Positions 1 through 7,998 of a DNA stretch of 64,000 nt are shown in pieces. The stretch's first letter is position 1, and each line of letters starts with the position of its first letter. A program made the position numbers and the translations under genes. Under the pieces are notes generated by a model, which saw only the letters and a program-made list of their open reading frames with translations, was not told where the DNA came from and did no database searches. The stretch is from Lachnospiraceae bacterium UBA7054 (GTDB taxonomy: Bacteria > Bacillota > Clostridia > Lachnospirales > Lachnospiraceae). Location: the NCBI GenBank assembly GCA_002492725.1, contig DLAF01000009.1:69250-133249 (forward strand), given 5' to 3'.

Positions 1-61
1 CCTGAAGCAGTGCGGTCTGTGGGCCTTCTCCGTGGTGGTGCGGTAATTTCATCTGTTCCAT
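1..61 (-). CDS. ArsR/SmtB-family metal-responsive repressor, N-terminus only
   Basis: The reverse strand opens with ATG at 61 behind a GAAAGG ribosome site and reads MEQMKLPHHHGEGPQTALLQ before leaving the window. This His-rich start resembles the N-termini of clostridial ArsR-type repressors that sit next to heavy-metal ATPases (recollection of the family, not a search). It is divergent from the metallochaperone/ATPase genes, the usual layout for a repressor of both directions. No DNA-binding helix is visible, so the family assignment rests on the N-terminus and the context. Confidence 0.55.
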   Translation of the reverse strand, partial: MEQMKLPHHHGEGPQTALLQ

Positions 62-95
62 ATTGTGGGTCCTTTCTTATTTTGAAAAAGAACTA

Positions 96-124
96 TTGAC
101 CTTTGCCTTTTTATGGATTATACT
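96..124 (+). promoter_or_regulatory. Sigma-A promoter of the metal-efflux genes
   Basis: TTGACC at 96-101 and TATACT at 119-124 are separated by exactly 17 bases, close to the housekeeping consensus. Transcription would start near 131, directly in front of the palindrome at 137-154, and run into the metallochaperone gene. Confidence 0.8.
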
Positions 125-136
125 ACAGACATAACG

Positions 137-154
137 ATTAAACAAGTGCTTAAT
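137..154 (+). promoter_or_regulatory. Probable ArsR/SmtB operator
   Basis: ATTAAACAAGTGCTTAAT is an imperfect inverted repeat in which 14 of 18 positions are symmetric. It lies just downstream of the -10 element, between promoter and ribosome site. A/T-flanked palindromes of this kind are typical ArsR/SmtB sites. Binding by the partial repressor at the window edge is inferred from position. Confidence 0.6.
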
Positions 155-185
155 TGATAAATCAAAAAATGAGGAGGAACGGAGC

Positions 186-404
186 ATGAAAAAAACTTAT
201 AAGATTGAGGTAGACTGTGCCAACTGCGCGAACCTGATGGAGGATGCTGCCCGTAAGACTGCCGGTGTGGAGAGCGCGACGGTCAACTTTATGACGCAGA
301 AGATGATCGTTGAGTTTGCCGAAGGGCAGGAGCCGGGCGCGGTGATGCAGGAGGTTTTGAAGGCGTGCAAGAAGGTGGAGTCGGATTGTGAGATTTTCCT
401 GTAA
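186..404 (+). CDS. Stand-alone HMA-domain metallochaperone (CopZ-like fold)
   Basis: This 72-residue protein is a single heavy-metal-associated domain. The metal-binding pair is C11-x-x-C14 in the first loop, and two more cysteines lie near the C-terminus. The start follows a GAGGAGG ribosome site. It probably carries or senses a soft divalent metal and hands it to the P-type ATPase downstream, which lacks an N-terminal HMA domain of its own, so the domain appears to be supplied in trans. The ArsR-type promoter region in front fits metal induction. A palindromic element separates it from the ATPase. Which metal it binds cannot be told from sequence. Confidence 0.85.
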   Translation: MKKTYKIEVDCANCANLMEDAARKTAGVESATVNFMTQKMIVEFAEGQEPGAVMQEVLKACKKVESDCEIFL

Positions 405-410
405 TCAGGG

Positions 411-701
411 TGTCAAAAGGTGTCTATGACAGATTGAGGCGGCGGATTGCACAAATGGCTCTCTCGTGTCCGGCTTCGTTCCAATGGATTTTCTAAATAT
501 TCCAATACAGCTCTGGGTAACGGACGCAACCGCCCTCTACTTGCCATCCGGGCTCGTTACGGGCTTTAAGGGACATCCATGTCCCTCAATTGCTGGATAT
601 TGAACGGAATATTAAGAAAATCTCATTTCACTGTGCAAGGACAACTTCGTGAGCAATTTGTGTAATCCGCCAAGATTAGTTTATGGAGACACCTTTTAAC
701 A
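411..701. mobile_element. MITE-like long palindromic element
   Basis: A 291-bp non-coding insertion bounded by 15-bp terminal inverted repeats (TGTCAAAAGGTGTCT at 411-425 and its near-perfect complement at 687-701, one mismatch). Inside, further blocks pair across the element: GGCGGATT near 450 with AATCCGCC near 663, and GATTTTCT near 490 with AGAAAATC near 616. The centre holds two smaller hairpins, GTAACG/CGTTAC and GGGACAT/ATGTCCC. There is no open reading frame and no obvious target duplication. It sits between the HMA and ATPase genes without breaking either, so transcripts would carry it as a long structured RNA. A structured non-coding RNA is the alternative reading. Confidence 0.7.
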
Positions 702-732
702 TCTGAAATAAGATTCAGAAAGGAGATTCACC

Positions 733-2787
733 ATGCAGGAAGTAGTGGTAAGCGTATTGCTGGCGGCTGTGATTATCATGGCCGCCATGGTATTAGATGT
801 GATTGGCAGGAGAAAGAAGGGCTTGACAAAAAAACAGAGTGTCATGATGCGCCGTATTTTGCTTGCCGCCGTGATTCTGTTTGTACTGCAATTTATCTCA
901 GCCAAGCAGTTTGCGTCGCTCGATGGCTATTTATTTCCTTCTGCGGGAAGATGGCTGCGTTTCGCCTGCTATCTGGCCGATTATCTAATCATCGGTTATG
1001 ATATTTTAAAAAAGGCGGCGAAGGGCATCAAGAACCGCCGCGTTTTTGATGAAAGCTTTTTGATGACGGTGGCCACCGTCGGTGCCATGGCGCTGGCAAT
1101 CTATGAAAACGGCGAGTATCTGGAAGCCATTGCCGTGATGCTGTTTTATCAGATTGGGGAGTGGTTCCAGGGGTACGCTGTGGGCAAAAGCCGCCGCAAT
1201 ATCAGTGAACTCATGGATATCCGTCCTGATTACGCAAATGTGGAATCGGACGGACAACTGGAACAGGTGGACCCTGACGAAGTGGAGATCGGCAGCGTGA
1301 TCGTTGTGCAGCCGGGAGAGAAAATACCGATTGACGGCAGGATTGTTGAGGGTGTTTCCAGCTTAAATACCAGTGCGCTGACAGGGGAAAGTCTGCCCAG
1401 GGAAGTCGAAGCCGGGGATGAAGTGATCAGCGGCTGTATCAGTATGACGGGTGTATTGAAGATACAGACGACGAAGGAATTTGGGGAATCCACGGTTTCC
1501 AAGATTTTAGACCTTGTGGAAAATGCAAGCTCCCGCAAATCGAAATCTGAAGACTTTATCTCTAAGTTTGCAAAAGTCTATACGCCGGCAGTCTGCTATG
1601 CGGCGCTGGCGCTGGCGGTTCTTCCGCCGCTTGTCCGTATGCTCTTTATGGGGCTGCCAGCAGAGTGGGGCGTCTGGATTTATCGGGCGCTGACCTTCCT
1701 GGTGATCAGCTGCCCCTGCGCGCTGGTGATCAGTATCCCCTTAAGTTTCTTTGCGGGAATCGGCGGCGCAAGCAGGGAAGGCGTGCTTGTCAAAGGTTCC
1801 AATTATCTGGAAATCCTCTCTAAGACGAAGTGTGTTGTCTTTGATAAAACAGGTACCATGACAAAGGGCGTTTTTGAAGTCAATGCGATTCATCATTCCG
1901 TCATTGAGGAAGAAAAGCTGATTGAGTATGCGGCGCTGGCGGAATGCGCCTCTTCCCATCCGATCAGCAAAAGCTTACAGCGGGCATATGGAAAGGAAAT
2001 TGACAGAAGCCGGGTATCCAATATTCAGGAGATCAGCGGAAACGGCGTGACGGCGACTGTGGACGGCATGGAGATTGCTGCCGGCAATGATAAACTGATG
2101 AAACATCTGAATATTCCCTATCATGACTGTCATCACACGGGAACGATCATTCATATGGGAATCAATGGGGAATATGCGGGGCATATCGTGATCTCCGATA
2201 TCATTAAGCCGCATGCAAAAGCCGCAATTGCCGCGCTGAAAAAGGCAGGCGTGGAAAAAACGGTCATGCTGACCGGGGATGCGAAGAAGGTGGCGGATCA
2301 GGTGGCTGCCGAGCTTGCAATCGACGAGGTTTACAGCGAACTTCTGCCGGCCGATAAGGTGGAGAAGGTGGAGGCGCTTTTGCAGGCAAAACACGGAAAG
2401 GCGAAGCTTGCTTTTGTGGGCGACGGCATCAACGATGCGCCCGTGCTTTCGCGGGCTGACATTGGCATTGCCATGGGCGCTATGGGATCTGATGCGGCAA
2501 TCGAGGCGGCGGATATCGTGCTCATGGACGACGATCCGCTTAAGATCGCACAGGCGATCAGGATATCCAGAAAATGCCTGCGCATCGTCTACCAGAATAT
2601 CGTGTTTGCGCTGGCAGTCAAGTTTGCCTGTCTGGCGCTTGGCGCCGTGGGAATCGCCAATATGTATCTGGCCATCTTTGCGGATGTAGGCGTGATGGTG
2701 CTGGCGGTGTTAAATGCGATTCGCTGCCTGTTTACGGATCGGGAAAGTACTTTCGGAAAAAATCGGGCAAATAATGTCGGGACGTAA
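733..2787 (+). CDS. PIB-2 heavy-metal (Zn/Cd/Pb) P-type ATPase
   Basis: A 684-residue membrane pump that exports divalent metal using ATP. Landmarks in order: hydrophobic N-terminal helices, the actuator motif TGES near 217, the ion-path motif CPC near 327-329, the phosphorylation site DKTGT near 371, and the hinge GDGINDAP near 563. The last helices contain a lysine (AVKFA) and a DVG motif, features of the Zn/Cd/Pb-transporting PIB-2 group rather than the copper group. It lacks the N-terminal HMA domain usual in CadA/ZntA, which the small protein at 186 may replace. The start follows AGGAG. Exact metal preference is inferred. Confidence 0.93.
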   Translation: MQEVVVSVLLAAVIIMAAMVLDVIGRRKKGLTKKQSVMMRRILLAAVILFVLQFISAKQFASLDGYLFPSAGRWLRFACYLADYLIIGYDILKKAAKGIKNRRVFDESFLMTVATVGAMALAIYENGEYLEAIAVMLFYQIGEWFQGYAVGKSRRNISELMDIRPDYANVESDGQLEQVDPDEVEIGSVIVVQPGEKIPIDGRIVEGVSSLNTSALTGESLPREVEAGDEVISGCISMTGVLKIQTTKEFGESTVSKILDLVENASSRKSKSEDFISKFAKVYTPAVCYAALALAVLPPLVRMLFMGLPAEWGVWIYRALTFLVISCPCALVISIPLSFFAGIGGASREGVLVKGSNYLEILSKTKCVVFDKTGTMTKGVFEVNAIHHSVIEEEKLIEYAALAECASSHPISKSLQRAYGKEIDRSRVSNIQEISGNGVTATVDGMEIAAGNDKLMKHLNIPYHDCHHTGTIIHMGINGEYAGHIVISDIIKPHAKAAIAALKKAGVEKTVMLTGDAKKVADQVAAELAIDEVYSELLPADKVEKVEALLQAKHGKAKLAFVGDGINDAPVLSRADIGIAMGAMGSDAAIEAADIVLMDDDPLKIAQAIRISRKCLRIVYQNIVFALAVKFACLALGAVGIANMYLAIFADVGVMVLAVLNAIRCLFTDRESTFGKNRANNVGT

Positions 2788-2838
2788 AAAGGATCGCATA
2801 GTATACTGTGGTCACAGCGAAGAGGGAGGAGAGTTTGT

Positions 2839-2870
2839 GCCGGAGCAAAGAAATGCTCCGGCATGGAGGT
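2839..2870 (+). promoter_or_regulatory. Leader hairpin abutting the ribosome site of the AraC-GyrI gene
   Basis: GCCGGAGCA (2839-2847) pairs perfectly with TGCTCCGGC (2854-2862) across a 6-base loop, and GGAGGT follows at 2865-2870. There is no T-run, so it is not a terminator. The right arm plus ribosome site closely matches the leader in front of the XRE-TPR gene near 26606, which suggests a shared post-transcriptional element. Confidence 0.5.
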
Positions 2871-2874
2871 AACC

Positions 2875-3741
2875 ATGGAATGGACGGAAGCAATCAGTGA
2901 AGCAATCAATTATATTGAGGAACACATCACCGATGATATTTCAATGTATGAGGTGGCTGACCATGTGCATGTTTCACCGTTTTATTTTCACAAAGGATTC
3001 AGTATTTTATGCGGCTATACCGTGACGGAATATATCAGGAACCGCAGACTGGCGCTTGCGGGGCAGGAATTGCTGGCAAATGACAGTACCGTGATGGAGC
3101 TTGCCATAAAATACGGCTATGAATCACCTGACAGCTTTACGAAAGCTTTTACCAAATTTCATGGACATTCGCCCTCCAATGTGCGAAAAGATAAGGCAAT
3201 GATCAAGGACTTCGCACCGCTGAAATTGACAATCTCATTGAAAGGCGGGTATACTATGGAGTACAGAATTGACAAAAAAGAAGCGTTTACGGTTTTGGCA
3301 GTATCAAGGGAGTTTGATTATAAAAATGCGAAAGAGAAAATTCCGTTATACTGGAAAGAACATTATGAAAAGGGAAACGGGAAGTATATCTGCGGCATGT
3401 ATGGAATCAACATCGATCCGCAGATGGGGAATGATCGTTTTACGTATCTGATCGCGGATGTCTATAATCCGGCGGTTACGATTGCGGAAGGAATGGAAGT
3501 AACTACGATTCCGGCTTTCACATGGGCAGTGTTTCCCTGTAAAGGACCGCTTGTACAGACATTTCAGGCATTAAATAGCAAGGTGTTTTCTGAATGGCTT
3601 CCGGCGCAGCGGGACTATGAAATTGCGGCAGGATACTGTGTGGAAATGTATGACGACGTTAGTAAGTATCCGAACGGAACGGCCGATGAGAATTATTATG
3701 CGGAGATGTGGATTCCGATTAAAAAGAAGGGATCGGAATAA
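2875..3741 (+). CDS. AraC-type regulator with C-terminal GyrI-like effector domain
   Basis: A 288-residue transcription factor of the Rob/SoxS-with-GyrI architecture. Residues 1-105 hold two helix-turn-helix units (VADHVHVSPFYFHKGF, then AIKYGYESPDSFTKAF). From about 125 to the end comes a GyrI-like ligand-binding domain that starts at YRIDKKEAFTVLAV. Such proteins usually sense small hydrophobic or cationic drugs and activate nearby genes. I chose ATG 2875 rather than the in-frame ATG at 2863 because GGAGGT lies 5 bases before 2875. Genes at 3788 and 4896 follow closely on the same strand and could be its targets or operon partners. Confidence 0.85.
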   Translation: MEWTEAISEAINYIEEHITDDISMYEVADHVHVSPFYFHKGFSILCGYTVTEYIRNRRLALAGQELLANDSTVMELAIKYGYESPDSFTKAFTKFHGHSPSNVRKDKAMIKDFAPLKLTISLKGGYTMEYRIDKKEAFTVLAVSREFDYKNAKEKIPLYWKEHYEKGNGKYICGMYGINIDPQMGNDRFTYLIADVYNPAVTIAEGMEVTTIPAFTWAVFPCKGPLVQTFQALNSKVFSEWLPAQRDYEIAAGYCVEMYDDVSKYPNGTADENYYAEMWIPIKKKGSE

Positions 3742-3787
3742 GCGGGATTCGGATTACGGACAGAAACAGTAAAGGTGAAACAGAACC

Positions 3788-4870
3788 ATGGAGACACATG
3801 CACAGCGCTCAATCAGACATTGCATAGAAATGATTGCCCCCTTTGAACTGCCGAAGCGGCAGGGAGAAGGCGGGCAATTGCAGTTTTATGAATTTATGCT
3901 TTCCCTCTATCGGGAAATGTATAGGAGGCCGAAGGAATACATGGTGTTTCCGCAGCCTTACGAAGAGTACATGAAGAAATTGAAAGAGCAGGAAGCGGGG
4001 AAGAAAAAGGAGAAGGAACATGTAACAAATTCCCGTGAGAGCACGCTGAGAAACACGTTTCAGCAAGCTATACAGTTTTATGCGCTGTATCTATACCGTG
4101 TGGGTTTGAAAAGCAAGGGGATTGACGGGCAGACGGGCGCATTGATCTTACACAAAGAAGACTATGCCGATGTGATAGGGCAGATGGAGCGCATCCATGA
4201 ATCGCAATATAATGACGCACGATATGAAGTGCTGGCAAAACGCGGCATTGGAGTCGGGGAGGATGGCGATACCGTTTTTATCGTGCACAGGGACTATCCG
4301 CAAATGATGGAAGGCATCGAGTATCTTTGTAAGGCGCCTGACAGCAAATACAAGTGGATGAATTTTCTGCGTCTTGATTTCAAAAACGCTTATTCCCCGA
4401 TTCCGACCGTAAATGATATCTGTAAAACACTGTCTGCAGAGAATGCCGGGATCGTGGGGAAGCTGGAAGATTATCTGGCAGGTAGGAAGGTGAAGACAAA
4501 GATAAAACCGCTTCGGGGGATTGTCTCCGATTTTAAGTGGAAGGTCGAGTATGTCTGTAAGGGGAAAAATATCTGCGGCTTCTATGCGGACAACGAGTAT
4601 TTTATGCTTTGTATTTATTTTAATCATTTTGCTAACATTACGGCGTTTTCAGAGACTTTATATGAAGAGAATCGCGAATTGTTTCAGTGGTTCAAAGAGC
4701 AGTTTCCCGAACGATTATGCAAATGCCCCAATAACCGGAGGGTTTATTTTGGCGGCGAGAAGCGGCGGATCTGCGGGTTGTCCAATCGGGCAGAGATCGT
4801 AAATCCTGACGGAGAGGATGTAGACAGGGCTTTGTATCTGTTAAAGAAGCGGCTTGAAGAAATGAATTGA
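3788..4870 (+). CDS. Conserved-looking protein of unknown function with Cys-rich C-terminus
   Basis: A 360-residue soluble protein that I cannot assign. Residues 60-80 are strongly charged (KKLKEQEAGKKKEKEH) and look like a linker between an N-terminal helical part and the rest. The C-terminal 110 residues contain several cysteines (CKGKNICGF, LCKCPNNRR, RRICGLSNRA) that could bind a metal. No signal peptide or membrane segment is seen. The ribosome site is weak (AAAGGTGAAA). It lies 46 bases after the AraC-GyrI gene and 25 bases before the acetyltransferase gene, so co-transcription is likely. Confidence 0.75.
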   Translation: METHAQRSIRHCIEMIAPFELPKRQGEGGQLQFYEFMLSLYREMYRRPKEYMVFPQPYEEYMKKLKEQEAGKKKEKEHVTNSRESTLRNTFQQAIQFYALYLYRVGLKSKGIDGQTGALILHKEDYADVIGQMERIHESQYNDARYEVLAKRGIGVGEDGDTVFIVHRDYPQMMEGIEYLCKAPDSKYKWMNFLRLDFKNAYSPIPTVNDICKTLSAENAGIVGKLEDYLAGRKVKTKIKPLRGIVSDFKWKVEYVCKGKNICGFYADNEYFMLCIYFNHFANITAFSETLYEENRELFQWFKEQFPERLCKCPNNRRVYFGGEKRRICGLSNRAEIVNPDGEDVDRALYLLKKRLEEMN

Positions 4871-4895
4871 AGAAGAAAGTATAGGGGTGGTATCT

Positions 4896-5417
4896 ATGAT
4901 TTACTTTTCAAACGAACAAGTCATTATCCGCAACATGGAGCAGGCGGATGCGCAGGCGATCACGGATGCGGAAATCGAACAGGGGTGGGAGGCATCCGTC
5001 GATAAATATCATAAAAGATTAGAAGATCAAAAAGCGGGGAAAGCGATTGCTCTGGTTGCGGAATGTGACGGCAGACCGATTGGCTATATCAATGTATATC
5101 CCGACTGTTCATCGGGCGCATTTGGCGGGAAGGGATATCCTGAGATTGTTGACTTCGGCGTTCTGGAAAAATATCGAAATAGAGGAATCGGTTCCATTTT
5201 AATGGATGTGGCGGAGGAGATAGCCGCCCAATATGCGCATATTGTTTACCTCGGCGTCGGGCTTCATAGCGGCTATGGAAGTGCGCAGCGAATGTATGTG
5301 AAACGCGGTTATATACCGGACGGTTCCGGGGTCTGGTATCAGGATAAGATATGCGGACCGTATGAAGCGTGCCAAAATGATGACGATCTGGTCTTATATT
5401 TTTCAAAGAAATTGTGA
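4896..5417 (+). CDS. GNAT-family N-acetyltransferase
   Basis: A 173-residue single GNAT domain. The acetyl-CoA pyrophosphate-binding motif RNRGIGSILMD lies near residue 92, followed by the typical fourth strand and helix with GYGSAQRMYVKRGY. ATG 4896 is preferred over the upstream GTG at 4887 because the GGGGTGG ribosome site ends at 4890. The substrate cannot be told; relatives acetylate amines, aminoglycosides or ribosomal proteins. It is the last gene of the short run that starts with the AraC-GyrI regulator. Confidence 0.85.
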   Translation: MIYFSNEQVIIRNMEQADAQAITDAEIEQGWEASVDKYHKRLEDQKAGKAIALVAECDGRPIGYINVYPDCSSGAFGGKGYPEIVDFGVLEKYRNRGIGSILMDVAEEIAAQYAHIVYLGVGLHSGYGSAQRMYVKRGYIPDGSGVWYQDKICGPYEACQNDDDLVLYFSKKL

Positions 5418-5427
5418 GGTGAGTATT

Positions 5428-5523
5428 ATGAAATTAAAACGTTTGCTCTAGCTCCATGCGGTTTTTGTATTGGCGATGCGTGTGGAGCGTAAAAAAATGT
5501 CGCCGCATTTCATTACTGAATAA
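5428..5523 (+). pseudogene. Short broken reading frame
   Basis: Behind a GAGGTGAG ribosome site, ATG 5428 opens a frame that is stopped by TAG after seven codons (MKLKRLL). Read through the stop, the same frame continues for 23 more codons to TAA at 5521-5523. It may be a remnant of a short gene or a chance frame. No family is recognisable. Confidence 0.25.
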
Positions 5524-5571
5524 TACAGAATCCGCATTCTAATTAAAATTAGGATTAAGGAGCGGTTCAGG

Positions 5572-5841
5572 ATGAAATATGAAAATGCAGATCATATTTT
5601 CCCGAAAGAATTGATGCATGAAATCAGACGATTTATGCCGGAAGGATATGTATATATTTCACCTCAAAGCAGTCGTAAGAAATGGGGAAGTGTTTCGGGA
5701 CAAAAAGAGGAGTTGGAAAAAAGAAATCAGAAAATATATGAGGAATATCATTCCGGCAAAAGTATTGATGCGATTTCGAGGGAAAATTATTTATCGAGAA
5801 GTTCTATTTACAGAATATTGAAACAAGTTGAATGTATGTAA
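5572..5841 (+). CDS. CD3324-family small helix-turn-helix protein
   Basis: An 89-residue protein with the conserved start seen in this clostridial family: DHIFPKELMHEIRRF followed by PEGYVYISP. The C-terminal half is a resolvase-like helix-turn-helix (SIDAISRENYLSRSSIYRIL). It is probably a small DNA-binding regulator, target unknown. The start follows AAGGAGCGG, and a strong terminator at 5847 closes the gene, so it forms its own transcription unit. Confidence 0.75.
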   Translation: MKYENADHIFPKELMHEIRRFMPEGYVYISPQSSRKKWGSVSGQKEELEKRNQKIYEEYHSGKSIDAISRENYLSRSSIYRILKQVECM

Positions 5842-5846
5842 TTGTT

Positions 5847-5897
5847 GGAGCTGTTGCAAAAGTAGATGAAATCTAACGGAGCAACAGCTCCCTTTTA
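5847..5897 (+). terminator. Rho-independent terminator
   Basis: GGAGCTGTTGC (5847-5857) pairs perfectly with GCAACAGCTCC (5881-5891) across a 23-base loop and is followed by CTTTTATT. It ends the CD3324-family transcript. Confidence 0.85.
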
Positions 5898-6020
5898 TTG
5901 AAAATACTAAATAGAGTTTTCGGCAGATCAAATGATTTGTTTTTGTGCTATATTAAACTTAGGCTTTTGGAGACTACTTGTAGAATATCTATTTCGCAAA
6001 AATTGGAGGGAGAGAGTGTT

Positions 6021-6782
6021 ATGCTATATCAGGGTTTATTAGATGAAATCGTAGAGCAGAGCAGGCAAATCTTCGGTGAGGAGTTAATAGGTGTTTATCT
6101 GCACGGTTCTATGGCTATGGGATGTTTTCATGCGGACAAAAGTGATATTGATCTGATTTTTGTGATCAGAGATCGTATCACGGATACACAGAAACTGCGG
6201 TTTATGAACTGCATTATAGATCTTAATAAAACAGCGCCAAGTAAAGGAATTGAATTAAGTATTGTAAAACAAAAGGATTGTAAGCATTTTGTATATCCGA
6301 CACCGTTTGAACTGCATTTTTCAAATGCGCATCAACAGTGGTTTGCAGATAATCCGGCAGACTATATTCAAAAAATGAAGGGAACAGATAAGGATCTGGC
6401 GGCGCATTTTAAAGTGATAAAAAGCTATGGCGTTGTCCTGTATGGGGCTAATATCAATGATATATTTGCGGATGTACCAGGAAATGACTATATTGACAGC
6501 ATTTGGAATGATATCAGGGAGGCAGGAGAAGATATCTTAGAAAACCCTGTATACATCATTTTAAATTTGTGCAGAGTGGCGGCTTTTCTCAAAGATGATC
6601 TGGTTCTTTCAAAAAAGCAGGGTGGTGAATGGGCAATCAATCATCTTTCTTCCAAATATCATGTTTTGATTTCTCGCGCATTGCAAAGTTATATAGACGG
6701 AGAGGACATGGAGATAGACAATAGGGAAGGGAAAGAATTTGCTGATGATATGATATCGCTGATAAAATCTATGATGAGTTAG
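6021..6782 (+). CDS. Nucleotidyltransferase with DUF4111-like C-domain (ANT/AadA-like)
   Basis: A 253-residue protein of about the usual length for ANT(3'')/ANT(9)-type aminoglycoside adenylyltransferases. The nucleotidyltransferase signature is G29-S-x-A-x-G34 followed by the metal-binding pair D42-x-D44, and the second half is helical like the DUF4111 domain. It would transfer AMP to a hydroxyl group; an aminoglycoside is one candidate substrate, not shown. ATG 6021 is chosen because GGAGGGAGAG lies just upstream; a longer in-frame extension to 5898 has no ribosome site. Confidence 0.82.
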   Translation: MLYQGLLDEIVEQSRQIFGEELIGVYLHGSMAMGCFHADKSDIDLIFVIRDRITDTQKLRFMNCIIDLNKTAPSKGIELSIVKQKDCKHFVYPTPFELHFSNAHQQWFADNPADYIQKMKGTDKDLAAHFKVIKSYGVVLYGANINDIFADVPGNDYIDSIWNDIREAGEDILENPVYIILNLCRVAAFLKDDLVLSKKQGGEWAINHLSSKYHVLISRALQSYIDGEDMEIDNREGKEFADDMISLIKSMMS

Positions 6783-6878
6783 AGCAATAAAAAGGTTTCA
6801 TAATAAAGTGATCAATAATTATGGAATCCGATCGGGAAGACAGCTATTCGGAAATGTCTGAGGAAAATGAATATTGTG

Positions 6879-6907
6879 TTGACAACCGAAAATATGTTCG
6901 ATATAAT
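6879..6907 (+). promoter_or_regulatory. Consensus sigma-A promoter
   Basis: TTGACA (6879-6884), a 17-base spacer and TATAAT (6902-6907) form a perfect consensus promoter. It lies inside a longer open frame, which shows that the protein below does not start at 6821 but downstream of about 6914. Confidence 0.88.
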
Positions 6908-7000
6908 GGGGCGCATAGAATGAATGTTCTGTGCGACTTTTCAATGCAATGCTTTGTTGCTGTTCAAAAAAGAGATGATGCAAAAATGGAGGGAGTAACT

Positions 7001-7924
7001 TTGAAAAAGATATCCATTGATACATTTTTGAGATTAAGGAAGCTGGTTTTCCGCAGCGCAAGACCGCTTGACTATACGATGTGGAAATACCTTTTTGAAA
7101 ACGGCAGCTGTGACGATTTTCTGTCGGTTTTGGCTGCTTACCAAAATGAGGACGGCGGTTTTGGTTACGAGATCGAATGCAACAACTGGAACCCTCATTC
7201 TTCGCCCTATACCGTATGTATCGCGCTTGACTATCTGGACGTGACAGGGGATCAGGAAAGCGGATTAATGAGCGGGATGATTGCGGGGATCATAAAATAC
7301 CTGAGTTCCGGAGCTTATCTGCTGGACGATGGATGGGTGGGGATGCAGGGAATTCCCGACAACAACGATTTCGCGCATATGCCATGGTTTCATTACGATG
7401 CCGAAAAAGCAGCCAAAGCTGATATCGGGGTAACAAAGCGGCTTGCGGACTTTATCCTTGCGCACGCGGACAGGAACAGCGATATTTACCGAAAGGCCGA
7501 GAGTCTGAAAGAACGGTATCGGCAATGCGGACAGGTACTCCTTCATGGGTATCCGGATTATGATCCAATGGCGCTGAATATTGAAGCTTACGATCCGGAG
7601 ACCTATCCGTCATGGCTGCCTCTGCCGATTTACTTTATTGATTCTCCGGACAGCAGCTTTTATCCGGAGTGTAAAGGGACAGTGGAGAAAAATCTGGACA
7701 CGATCATTGACACGCTGCTTTCCACACACGAGTTTCAGATTCCTTCCGCAGAGGAACTGGATGCATTTGAAAAAGGCACGCCACATCCGGATGGCAAGCG
7801 GTGGTGTGTGCCTGAACAGACGATTGGAAACTATTATTGGAATAGTCATTTTATCATACGCGATCTGGATATTCTGAGGAAATTTGACAGACTGGATTTT
7901 GAACTGCCTGTTTTGATTCCGTAA
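7001..7924 (+). CDS. Prenyltransferase/squalene-oxidase repeat protein
   Basis: A 307-residue protein with an alpha/alpha-toroid-type repeat: the signature QNEDGGFG at residues 48-55 is the QW-like motif of terpene cyclase and prenyltransferase repeats, and a similar GWVGMQGIP segment follows. TTG 7001 is chosen because GGAGGGAG precedes it by seven bases and the consensus promoter at 6879 would start the transcript at about 6914. No catalytic DxDD or CaaX-transferase features are obvious, so substrate and activity are open. It sits alone between the ANT-like gene and the ABC exporter. Confidence 0.75.
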   Translation: MKKISIDTFLRLRKLVFRSARPLDYTMWKYLFENGSCDDFLSVLAAYQNEDGGFGYEIECNNWNPHSSPYTVCIALDYLDVTGDQESGLMSGMIAGIIKYLSSGAYLLDDGWVGMQGIPDNNDFAHMPWFHYDAEKAAKADIGVTKRLADFILAHADRNSDIYRKAESLKERYRQCGQVLLHGYPDYDPMALNIEAYDPETYPSWLPLPIYFIDSPDSSFYPECKGTVEKNLDTIIDTLLSTHEFQIPSAEELDAFEKGTPHPDGKRWCVPEQTIGNYYWNSHFIIRDLDILRKFDRLDFELPVLIP

Positions 7925-7998
7925 ATTTTCATTTGATGTGTTAAGCAAAAGGCTTATGTTCCATGGCAGTATGAAGAGCGGGGATAGGAGACGGAAGG

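Noticed and set aside
6821..7000. 60-codon N-terminal extension of the prenyltransferase-repeat protein
   Set aside because: A perfect consensus promoter (6879-6907) lies inside it, and the good ribosome site is before TTG 7001.
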